NCBI RefSeq assembly: GCF_963678875.1
Contig: NZ_OY787457.1
Location: forward strand, 248,001-312,000
Source: an uncultured Hyphomonas sp.
Lineage (GTDB): Bacteria; Pseudomonadota; Alphaproteobacteria; Caulobacterales; Hyphomonadaceae
Reading direction: 5' to 3'
Length of the DNA stretch: 64,000 bases
Within the stretch, counting starts at the first letter, position 1, and each line of letters begins with the position of its first letter. The notes beneath the pieces are model-generated. The model ran no database searches, was not told where the DNA came from, and saw only the letters and a list, made by a program, of their open reading frames with translations. Positions 42,796 to 50,253 of the stretch are shown here, piece after piece. A program made the translations under genes and the position numbers.

Positions 42796-43995
42796 TCATC
42801 TATCGCTGTCGCTTAGGAAGATCAGGATCTCGTTCGCCCACCACTCCGCCATGCGAACGCGCTCTTCCCAATACGCCGCGCGATGATAGGCCCGGCGCAC
42901 CTGATCGGCGCCTACATGGGAAAGCTCGGCCTCAATGGCATCTTCATTCCAAAGGCCGCTTTCATTCAGAAGGCTGGATGCGCTGGCGCGGAAGCCGTGG
43001 GAAGTGTGCTGGTCAGGTTCGAAGCCCATGCGTCGCAGGGCCTGATTCATCGTGTTCTCGCTGATCGGCTTGTCGCGCGCGATGGAGGACGGAAACACAC
43101 GGTAGTTGCTACCGGTTTCGTGGCGCAGGTCGGCCAGGATCTGAACTGCAAGGGCGGGTAGGGGTTTGACGTGTTCCCGGCGCATCTTGGTCCGGCTGGC
43201 TGGAATGGTCCAAATCGCATTTTCAAGGTCAAATTCCTCCCAGAGGGCAAGGCGAAGCTCGCCGGGGCGGGTATACAGAAGGGCCATAAGTTTCAGGGCC
43301 GCGCGTGTCGAAGGCGAGCCACCTTCATACCCCCAGACGGCCCGCACGATGGCCGCGAAGTCTTCGCGGTTCGTCGCGGCGGCCATGTGGGAGACTTTCG
43401 GGGCAATCAGCGCGCCGCGAAGGGCATATGTCGGATCGGTGTCCGCACGCGCCGTGGCGACGGCGTACCGGAAAACCTGACCAATTGTAGACCGCAGGCG
43501 CTTGGCGCTCTCATAGTTCCCTAGTGCTTCAACCTTTTTTAGCGTCGCTAGAATCTTCGCAGGCGAAACGTCACGGATCGGCAAATCGCCAAAATCCTGA
43601 TTGGCTTTGTCTAGGAGCCATTGCTTCTTTTGAAGGGTTGTTTCCGCCTTGCCCTCCTTGCGCAGTTTTTCCACCAGCTCGGCGGCGATAAGGGAAAACG
43701 TGTGCTCATTGCGCGCGGCGGCTGCATCCTTGTCGGCCAGCGCCTTGGCCATCGGGTCAATTCCTTCGGCCAAGAGGCTCTTGGCTTCCTGCCGTCTTTC
43801 TCGCGCACGGGCGAGGCTCGTTTCGGGGTATGCGCCAAAGGAAAGAAGCTTCTCGCGCCCGTCAAAGCGATACTTCATCCGCCATAGCTTGGACCCTTTG
43901 GCCGTCACCAGAAGGAACATGCCGCCGCCATCCGCCACCTTGTAGGATTTGGTGTCAGGTTTCAGCTGTCGGATGCGGGTATCTGTTAGTGCCAA
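42796..43995 (-). CDS. int: P4-type tyrosine integrase
   Basis: The 399-residue integrase has an N-terminal arm-binding DUF4102 domain (LTDTRIRQLKPDTKSYKVAD, LWRMKYRFDGREKLLSFGAY), a core-binding domain and the catalytic domain. The latter has Arg near 242 (YTRPGELR), H333-x2-R336 (SHGFRAS), H360 (LSHVG) and nucleophile Y370 (RRAYHRA). It integrates the island into tRNA-Leu. The start is a TTG at 43995 with AAAGGG upstream. One ATACCCCCAAA motif lies just before the start, allowing self-control. Confidence 0.93.
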   Translation of the reverse strand: MALTDTRIRQLKPDTKSYKVADGGGMFLLVTAKGSKLWRMKYRFDGREKLLSFGAYPETSLARARERRQEAKSLLAEGIDPMAKALADKDAAAARNEHTFSLIAAELVEKLRKEGKAETTLQKKQWLLDKANQDFGDLPIRDVSPAKILATLKKVEALGNYESAKRLRSTIGQVFRYAVATARADTDPTYALRGALIAPKVSHMAAATNREDFAAIVRAVWGYEGGSPSTRAALKLMALLYTRPGELRLALWEEFDLENAIWTIPASRTKMRREHVKPLPALAVQILADLRHETGSNYRVFPSSIARDKPISENTMNQALRRMGFEPDQHTSHGFRASASSLLNESGLWNEDAIEAELSHVGADQVRRAYHRAAYWEERVRMAEWWANEILIFLSDSDR

Positions 43996-44005
43996 GGCGC
44001 GGCCC

Positions 44006-44078
44006 TTTGGGGGTATTCAGCAGGCAGAATGGCCCTTCCATCCCACCAATACCCCTGAATCTACCCCCAAATACCCCG
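44006..44078. repeat. Copies of the 11-bp motif, probable integrase arm sites (right)
   Basis: TTTGGGGGTAT at 44006-44016 is the exact inverse of the left motif. CTACCCCCAAA at 44061-44071 matches 10 of 11 bases. ATACCCCTGAA (near 44049) and ATACCCCGGA (near 44071) are weaker copies. Together with the left pair they mark both inner ends of the island. Confidence 0.55.
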
Positions 44079-44167
44079 GATGCAAGCGCACCTCCCCGGA
44101 CACTACCGGACAGAAATTTGGCCCGGATGGCCACTTTATCTATATTTTTCAGTGATTTTCGGACAAT

Positions 44168-44198
44168 AAAAAACCCTGCCGAAGCAGGGTTTGGTGCC
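44168..44198. repeat. Right attachment-site repeat, including the tRNA-Leu terminator
   Basis: Identical over 31 bases to 33298-33328. It covers the last seven bases of tRNA-Leu (44192-44198) and the hairpin AAACCCTGC-CGAA-GCAGGGTTT. On the minus strand a T-run follows the hairpin, so it is also the tRNA terminator. This side keeps the intact tRNA. Confidence 0.9.
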
Positions 44199-44276
44199 CA
44201 GAAGAGGACTCGAACCTCCACGCCTTGCGGCACACGGACCTGAACCGTGCGCGTCTACCAATTCCGCCATCTGGGC
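44192..44276 (-). tRNA. tRNA-Leu (anticodon CAG)
   Basis: On the minus strand an 85-nt class II tRNA: acceptor GCCCAGA/TCTGGGC with encoded CCA, anticodon arm CACGG-TTCAGGT-CCGTG (anticodon CAG), long variable arm TGCCGCAAGGCG, and T-loop TTCGAGT. Its 3' end is the integration site of the island. Confidence 0.97.
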
Positions 44277-44402
44277 ACAGGATTGGAAGGCGCGGATGTA
44301 TAAGCCCAAGGCGCTGTCGTCAACGGGGAATCCCAGCCTTCTTCAGCATTGTTTCCGGACCAGGGGCTAACCGCAGGCGCGGGCGACTGCCAGCCTGCCG
44401 TC

Positions 44403-45143
44403 TCACTCTATTATATGGAGGTGCCCAGCCGGGGTGAGGTGGCGATGCAGCACCTGTTCGGCGTGTTGGCGGTGTTCGGGGGTCATCCCGCCCAGGACGT
44501 GGCGGCAGAGGATGAGGTCGAAGCGGCCGGGCGCGTCTTCCGATGACAACAGGTTGTGAGCCTGGAATTGTACCTGCCGGGCGAGGACCGGCGAGACCTG
44601 CCACCTCTGTTCGGGTGCCTGCGTGAAATAGCGGACGAGATTGTGGGCAGACAAGCCGACCTGAACGTCGAAATGGCTGTACAGGCCCTTGTTCGCACGT
44701 ATCAGGGCCGCTTCGGAAATGTCCGTCGCGATAAGGTCGATGCGCCGGAAGCGGTCACCGGGCAAATTGTTGTTGAGCATCATCAGCAGGGAGAAGGCTT
44801 CCTGGCCTGATCCGCAACCGGCGCACCAGATCCGGTACGGGCCTGGCGAAGTGCGCTCCAGCGCCGGGACAATGACCTGTTCGAACAGGGGTGTCAGTTC
44901 CAGGCGTTCGGAAACGAACCGGCTGCGCGGGTCGAGCAGGGCGGTCGCGACTTCCAGTTCGAGGTTCGAGCCGGGCCTGAAGTCCCCGATATAGCGGGCC
45001 AGTTCGTCGATTGTATCATGACCGGTGCGATAGGTGAGGCCGGTCAGGCGGCCGGCAAACAGAAGCGGCTTGTTCGCATGCAGAAACTGGCCTGTGTGCT
45101 TTTCGGCCAGTGCCTGAAGCACCGTAAAAGTTTCCTGCCGCAT
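44403..45143 (-). CDS. CheR-type protein-glutamate methyltransferase
   Basis: Methylates receptor glutamates using SAM in chemosensory systems. The 246-residue protein has the CheR N-terminal helical domain (AEKHTGQFL...LLFAGRLTGL), FVSERLELTPLFEQVIVPAL, SAM motif IWCAGCGSGQEAFSLLMML, the ATDISEAALIRANKGLYSHFDV block and the late FDLILCRHVLGGM. The beta-subdomain is short. The ATG at 45143 has GGGG at 6-base spacing; a start at 45149 or 45188 is possible. No other chemotaxis gene is nearby, so it may serve a non-flagellar pathway. Confidence 0.82.
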   Translation of the reverse strand: MRQETFTVLQALAEKHTGQFLHANKPLLFAGRLTGLTYRTGHDTIDELARYIGDFRPGSNLELEVATALLDPRSRFVSERLELTPLFEQVIVPALERTSPGPYRIWCAGCGSGQEAFSLLMMLNNNLPGDRFRRIDLIATDISEAALIRANKGLYSHFDVQVGLSAHNLVRYFTQAPEQRWQVSPVLARQVQFQAHNLLSSEDAPGRFDLILCRHVLGGMTPEHRQHAEQVLHRHLTPAGHLHIIE

Positions 45144-45665
45144 GGGCATCCCCGCCCGGTTCTGCAACCGGTTCCCTTGTGCGAGCACAGACCTCCGTGA
45201 AACATCCGGTACAGGTTTGTGCAGACGTCAGCGATTTGTCCTTGCAAGTATCGTCTGGCAAGCATCACCCGGTGCGTCCCACCGGCACCGGATGAAATTA
45301 ACCATAAATCGATGTTAAGGCCGCCGCCATCCCCAATAAAGTGAAACGCCGGTTTGCGCGATCCGCCAGATTTGACTGGCGGTGTGCCAATTCTCTGTCA
45401 CAATCAAAACGGGAAACATGTTGCCAGCGGGCGGGCGGGACTGTCCTGAATTCGTTCAGCAAGCGAATGATGGGAAATGGGCCCCTCCCAGGCGATTTAC
45501 CTTGGCGAAGCCCTGCTTTCGGGCGAAAGTAGCCCTGTGGGTGCTTCATTTCAGGGCGCCTGGGTGGGGAAAATTGCGGCATAGCGCTTGCAGTCCCGGG
45601 GAAATGGAATTCGGCGCAGCGTTTACGACCTCTCTGCGCGAGACTGTTTAGTAGTGGAGAAAATG
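45144..45665. other. Long gap between divergent genes
   Basis: About 520 bases without a convincing gene. TTAACCAT at 45298-45305 matches a CtrA half-site, with another TTAA at 45315. The right end, near GTAGTGGAGAAA, carries the ribosome site of the epimerase-like gene. A region of mixed composition between may hold its promoter, with no clear -35/-10 pair recognised. Confidence 0.35.
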
Positions 45666-46642
45666 ATGAAATCGGTTCTGGTATGCGGCGCTGGCGGGTT
45701 TATTGGCGGACATCTGGTCCGCCGTCTGAAGCGGGAGGGCTTCTGGGTGCGCGGCGTCGACCTGAAGATGCACGAATTTGCCGAAACCGAAGCAGACGAT
45801 TTTGTGGTCGGCGACCTGCGCGACCAGTCATTGGTCCGCGAAGTGGTCGACCGGAAGTTCGACGAGATCTACCAGCTGGCCGCGGACATGGCGGCGCGGG
45901 CTATATCTTTACCGGCGACAATGATGCCGACGTGATGCACAACTCCGCCACGATCAACCTGAATGTTCTGGATGCGGCCTACAAGCGCAACTGCAAGCGC
46001 ATCTTCTATTCCTCCTCCGCCTGCATGTACCCGGCCTACAATCAGGAAGACCCGGACAATCCGAACTGCCGCGAAGACAGCGCCTATCCGGCTGCACCCG
46101 ACAGTGAGTATGGCTGGGAGAAGCTGTTCTCCGAACGCCTGTACCTGACCTATGCCCGCTGCCGCGGCATGGAATCCCGCGTGGCGCGCTACCACAACAT
46201 CTTCGGCCCGCAGGGCACCTGGGATGGCGGCAAGGAGAAGGCCCCGGCCGCACTCTGCCGCAAGATCGCCAAGGCGAAGTCCGGCGACTCGATCGAGATC
46301 TGGGGCGATGGCGAGCAGACCCGTTCGTTTCTTTATGTGGATGAATGCCTGGAAGGCACGATCCGCCTGACCCGGTCTGACTTTGCCGGCCCGGTGAATG
46401 TCGGCTCCGAGGAAATGGTGACGATCAACCAGCTTGCCATGATGATTGCCGACGTGGCCGGCAAGAAGATCGAGCTGGAGCATATTCCGGGTCCGCTGGG
46501 TGTGCGCGGCCGCAATTCCGAGAACTCCCTGATCTCCGAGAAGCTTGGCTGGTCGCCGAGCCAGCCGCTGAAGACCGGCCTTGAAAAGACCTATGAGTGG
46601 ATCGAGCGCCAGGTACACTCCAACGCCCGGGTCGCAGCCTGA
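45666..46642 (+). pseudogene. GDP-mannose 3,5-epimerase-like SDR, split by a one-base frameshift
   Basis: The first frame reads MKSVLVCGAGGFIGGHLVRR to EIYQLAADM (ending at 45890). The rest, starting GYIFTGDNDADVMHNSATIN, continues in another frame to 46642. Restoring one G after 45890 (ATGGCGGC to ATGGGCGGC) gives ADMGGAGYIF, the exact family wording. The rejoined protein of about 325 residues has the Rossmann GxGGFIG, SSSACMYP with the catalytic Cys, YGWEK as YxxxK, and RYHNIFGPQGTW. It would epimerise GDP-mannose to GDP-L-galactose or GDP-gulose. This may be a real inactivation or a sequencing error in a G-run. Confidence 0.85.
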
Positions 46643-46866
46643 GAGCAGTCCGGGGAAGGGCCTGCCTGACAGGGTGGGCCCAAGGGTTGCGTCAAAACCC
46701 GTCGCGCACGCCGGCTGGACGTTCTTCTCGTCCGGACCGGCGGCGGTGACGCAGCCGACACCCCCTTGGAAGCGGGGCGAACGCCAGAAATCGCCAAAAT
46801 AACGGTTGCGCTTCGCTGCTGCCGGAGCGTTCCCGCGCCGTCGCCGTGGGGTGGACGGCTATATGT

Positions 46867-47619
46867 TCAGCAGCTGATGCCGCCGTCGACGAGAAGGGTC
46901 TGGCCAGTGACCATGGCAGAGGCATCGCTCAGGAAGAAGCGGACGGCGTTCAGGATATCGCCTTCGCTGGCGAGCCGGCCGAGCGGCGTGCGCCCGGTGA
47001 TTTGCTTCAGCTGGGACGGCGAGAGTGTCGAAGACATTTCGGTCGCAACATAGCCGGGCGCAACGCTGTTGACCGTGATCTGGCGGCGGCCGAGTTCGCG
47101 GGCAAGGGCGCGGCTGAACCCGTCCATGCCAGCCTTGGAGGCGGAATAAGCCGAGAGGCCGTTATAACCGCGTGTGCCGATGATGGAGCTGATATTGATA
47201 ATCCGTCCGCCCTGGTTTTCGCCGCGCTTGGCGAGCAGAATGCGGGAAGCGGCGCGGGCCACCTGGATCGCGCCGAGCAGGTTGATCTTGAGGATCTTCT
47301 CACTCTCGACATTCGGGAAAGAGGCCAGGATACCGGCCTGCGCGATGCCGGCATTGTTTACGAGGCCCCAGAGGCCATCCTCACCGGCCCATTCCACGGC
47401 AGCCGAGACGAACGCGTCGACCTGATCGGCCTCGCCGACTTCGCAGGCCATCCAGTAGAAGCGGTCGGCATAGTCGGGGCTTTCCAGCAAACGGTCGATA
47501 TTGTCTGTTTTCTTGCGGCTGCAGGTCGACACACGATAGCCGTCTGCAAGGAGACCTTCGATCATTGCGGCGCCGAGGCCGCGGCTGCCGCCGGTCACGA
47601 TGACATGTCTGAGCGCCAT
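46867..47619 (-). CDS. SDR-family oxidoreductase (FabG-like), last gene of the dlt-like operon
   Basis: The 250-residue classical SDR has the NAD(P)-binding TGGSRGLGAA (9-18), NNAG (about 88-91), the catalytic Ser in INISSIIGTRGY, Y-x3-K in YSASKAG, and PGYVATEMSS. It resembles 3-oxoacyl-ACP reductases. It begins 6 bases after the ligase stop and is the fifth gene of the MBOAT / SGNH / ACP / ligase operon. It may reduce a keto group on the ACP-bound acid or make the hydroxy acid before activation. The substrate is inferred only. Confidence 0.85.
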   Translation of the reverse strand: MALRHVIVTGGSRGLGAAMIEGLLADGYRVSTCSRKKTDNIDRLLESPDYADRFYWMACEVGEADQVDAFVSAAVEWAGEDGLWGLVNNAGIAQAGILASFPNVESEKILKINLLGAIQVARAASRILLAKRGENQGGRIINISSIIGTRGYNGLSAYSASKAGMDGFSRALARELGRRQITVNSVAPGYVATEMSSTLSPSQLKQITGRTPLGRLASEGDILNAVRFFLSDASAMVTGQTLLVDGGISC

Positions 47620-47625
47620 GAGAAG

Positions 47626-48939
47626 CTACCCTTTTTTGTTCGAGGCGGAGACGGCGATGGACTCCACGAAATTCAGGATGCGGGGCACCTGGTAACCGGC
47701 AAGCTGCTCCCGGCAAGCAGACAGGATCACCTTGCGGCTGGCTTTCTCTTCCTGCCCGGCTTCGAGCACGATATCGGCGGCCACCAGTGCGCCAGCGACG
47801 GGGTTTGGCACGCCATAGACGCGAGCTTCCACGACACCCGGTTGTTCAAGGATCAGCGCCTCGACGGGCAGGGGATAGACCTTGGAGCCGGCGACATTGA
47901 TCGTACTGTCGTCGCGCCCGAGGATGCGCACGCGATCACCCTCGATGACGGCAAGGTCTGCGGTGGAAAGCCAGCCATCTTCCAGCAGGGGCTGGGCCTG
48001 TGCTGAGACATACCCTTTCATCATGTTCGGTGTGCGGATCTGCAGGAAACCGTCGATGATGCGAAGCTGAACGCCATTCGGCGGCGAGGTCAGCCATTCT
48101 GCGGGAAAGCCTTCGCGGCCGTCATGTACGGCATAGACAACGCCGGCTTCAGTCGAGGCGTAGGTATGGGTGATGCGCAGGTCCGGAAACGCCCGGCGAA
48201 TCCGGTCGAGCGTTGCCTGGTCGGCCGCTTCTCCGCCGAGGGTGATCTGCTGCAGCGGAAGGTCCGAAGGGTCTGCCATCATAAGGAACGAGCGCCAGAA
48301 GGTCGGCGTCGCGCTGATGTGGGTCGCCCCCCATTTCCGGACAGCCTGGTAAAAGCCGCTCATGGTACGTTCGGCGGGCGTGATCAGGAGGCCGCCCCAG
48401 AGCGCTGCCGTCAGCGTCACCTGAAGGCCGGCAAAACCGGTCGGCTGGTAGGTGAGCAGCCAGCGGCCGCCATTTTCCGGACGCCTGCGATGGCCAGATT
48501 TCGCCCGCGCAATCAGGCCGGGAAGGGTGTGCGAGGCGATCTTCGGCATGCCGGTTGTGCCGGACGTCATCATGAAGATGCGGCCTTCGCCGGGCATCCG
48601 GTCGCCTGCTGGAAGGGCAATATCGCCGCTGGCCGGGAGATCCGTCAGGACATGCTGGACCTGTTGCTCCTGGCAGATGGCCTCGACCTGCTCGGCCGAG
48701 AGACTGGTATGGGCGATGAAGACATCGGCACGTGTGTCCGCGCCTGCGAGGATTGCCTGCACGATCAGGAAGGAATCGTCGCTGTGGACGAGGAAACGGG
48801 TGATGCCGTCTGCGGTGAGACGCCCGGCCAGGGCATCCGCGGCGGCGCGGATATCTCCGCGCGTGTGAAGCTGATCTCCCCGCGCAATTGCAGGTGTTTC
48901 ATCATGGATGCTGAAGAGGAGATCGGTGGCAGACATCAT
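47626..48939 (-). CDS. AMP-forming acyl/amino acid ligase (DltA-like role)
   Basis: The 437-residue ANL-superfamily enzyme has the P-loop TSGTTGMPK (125-133), the ITLGGEAADQ and THTYASTEAGVVYAVH core motifs, WLSTADLAVIEGDRVRILGRDDSTINVAGSKVYP (hinge and A8 regions), and a lysine near the end (ASNKKG) in the place of the catalytic Lys. It is shorter than usual. It should adenylate a carboxylic acid and load it onto the adjacent carrier protein, as DltA does with D-alanine. The acid is unknown. Its ATG overlaps the ACP stop by 4 bases. Confidence 0.85.
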   Translation of the reverse strand: MMSATDLLFSIHDETPAIARGDQLHTRGDIRAAADALAGRLTADGITRFLVHSDDSFLIVQAILAGADTRADVFIAHTSLSAEQVEAICQEQQVQHVLTDLPASGDIALPAGDRMPGEGRIFMMTSGTTGMPKIASHTLPGLIARAKSGHRRRPENGGRWLLTYQPTGFAGLQVTLTAALWGGLLITPAERTMSGFYQAVRKWGATHISATPTFWRSFLMMADPSDLPLQQITLGGEAADQATLDRIRRAFPDLRITHTYASTEAGVVYAVHDGREGFPAEWLTSPPNGVQLRIIDGFLQIRTPNMMKGYVSAQAQPLLEDGWLSTADLAVIEGDRVRILGRDDSTINVAGSKVYPLPVEALILEQPGVVEARVYGVPNPVAGALVAADIVLEAGQEEKASRKVILSACREQLAGYQVPRILNFVESIAVSASNKKG

Positions 48940-49181
48940 TGCACATACAATTTGGCGAGTTCGCCGACGGTCTGGAATTCAATGAAGCCCTTGGAAAAGG
49001 GATCGAAACCAATCCGGCCTTCGAGGTCGGCGACCATGGTAGCAAGGTCGAGGGAGTCAATGCCCAGCTCGTCGCCAAGCACGGGCGTTTCGGCGGTGAT
49101 TTCGGGCGCGTCGAGGCCCTTGTCGTCCAGAATTTCGGTGATGGTTGCGACGATTGTCTCAAGTACCTGTTCTTCAGTCAT
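48936..49181 (-). CDS. Acyl carrier protein (DltC-like role)
   Basis: An 81-residue acidic carrier with the phosphopantetheine site GIDSLDL (Ser43), a helix I of EEQVLETIVATITEILDD, and the usual VADLEGRIGFD helix. Its start overlaps the SGNH gene stop (ATGA), and its own stop overlaps the ligase start, showing strict coupling. It is separate from the fatty-acid-synthesis ACP context and probably dedicated to this operon. Confidence 0.92.
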   Translation of the reverse strand: MTEEQVLETIVATITEILDDKGLDAPEITAETPVLGDELGIDSLDLATMVADLEGRIGFDPFSKGFIEFQTVGELAKLYVQ

Positions 49182-50251
49182 GGAAGGGATCTTTCGGAAG
49201 CTGCCGATGTGGCGGTTGGGAGGGTTAGAGCTCGATTGATATCTTCGGCCACCATTTGCGTACGCTCACCACGCGTGGTTGTCCGGAGATGGTACACATT
49301 GTCGAAGAAATAGGATTTATCGAACACGAAAGCTTCGGGCGGGCGCGGCGCATAGACGGCATCCGGTCCTGAGGTGAGAAGCCTGTGGGCTTCAGTGATC
49401 GGGTCCTTCTGGGTTTCGTAATATTCCCGCATCGTGGGGGTGTAGGACATGATCGTCGTGACGCCGCGTTCGTTCATCTCCTTCGCGAAATCCTTGATCA
49501 GGCGGATGAGATCCGTGTTCAGACCGTAAGTGGTTATCTCGCGGGAGGTTTCCAGCGGCGGGCCCCAGTCGATGCCGGTATGGCCGTTGAGGTCACCTTC
49601 GGTGTCGAAATGCCTGACGCTTTCAATCTGGTTCATGAGCGCGGCGCGCTCGTCGACATTCATCGGCAAGCCCAGCCGGTTGAAGGCCTGGTCAACGCTG
49701 TCGCGGATGATGCGAAGGGCCTTCGCCTGCGCGACAGACGGAAGGGCGGAGGCGGCAAGCGCGGCCTGTTTTGGTGTATAGTGAGCGAAGGCGGACGGCT
49801 TCGTCCGCAAGATGACGAAAAGATCAGTGGCCGATCCGTCGACCGACTTGCTGAAATTGTCCCATTCGAAGGCAATGACCACGACATCGCCGGACTTCAG
49901 ATTACCCTTCACCTCGTTCAGCATGTAGCGGCTGCCGAAGTAGCCGTTCATGCCCATATTGACCGCAGGCAAGCCGGTCACCTGCTCAATCCGTTCACTC
50001 TCGAAACCATAGGCGAGATTGGATCCGCCGATCATCACGACCTTGGGACCGGTCAGGGATTCCAGTCGCTGGTGCTTCACCAGAACCGATTTGGCGTAAT
50101 CATTCTCGTCGGGGATGAGGAGAACTATGGCGATCAGGGCAGCCAGCACCAGAACCGCAAGCGCCAGCAGCGCGAACAGGAGCTGGAGCGGCCCTTTCGT
50201 GGGGGCCGCGTCTGCGTGCGTGATTGTCTGATCGTCGATCTGTATCTCCAT
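49178..50251 (-). CDS. Membrane-anchored SGNH-like protein (DltD/AlgJ-like role)
   Basis: The 357-residue protein has one N-terminal membrane helix (about 22-46) and a large periplasmic domain. The domain starts KVVMIGGSNLAYGFES (Ser77, Asn78 as the SGNH block I Ser), and a late D317-N-V-Y-H321 pair fits the catalytic Asp and His. Such proteins work with MBOATs to move acyl groups onto exported polymers (DltD, AlgJ/AlgX, PatB). It starts 2 bases after the MBOAT stop. The catalytic assignment is from motif positions only. Confidence 0.75.
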   Translation of the reverse strand: MEIQIDDQTITHADAAPTKGPLQLLFALLALAVLVLAALIAIVLLIPDENDYAKSVLVKHQRLESLTGPKVVMIGGSNLAYGFESERIEQVTGLPAVNMGMNGYFGSRYMLNEVKGNLKSGDVVVIAFEWDNFSKSVDGSATDLFVILRTKPSAFAHYTPKQAALAASALPSVAQAKALRIIRDSVDQAFNRLGLPMNVDERAALMNQIESVRHFDTEGDLNGHTGIDWGPPLETSREITTYGLNTDLIRLIKDFAKEMNERGVTTIMSYTPTMREYYETQKDPITEAHRLLTSGPDAVYAPRPPEAFVFDKSYFFDNVYHLRTTTRGERTQMVAEDINRALTLPTATSAASERSLP

Positions 50252-50253
50252 GA

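Larger units (their letters stand above)
33298..44198. mobile_element. Integrated island of about 10.9 kb at tRNA-Leu(CAG) carrying a type I R-M operon
   Basis: The island is bounded by an exact 31-bp direct repeat (33298-33328 and 44168-44198). The right copy contains the last bases of tRNA-Leu and its terminator hairpin. A P4-type integrase gene lies next to the tRNA, as is usual for tRNA-targeting islands. An AlpA-like protein, a second tyrosine recombinase and hsdMSR with an extra gene make up the cargo. Copies of ATACCCCCAAA lie just inside both repeats. No replication, transfer or capsid genes were recognised, so mobilisation by a helper or simple excision is likely. Confidence 0.9.

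Noticed and set aside
33298..44198. Prophage
   Set aside because: No capsid, portal, terminase, tail or lysis genes are present; the content fits a small P4-type island without phage structure genes.
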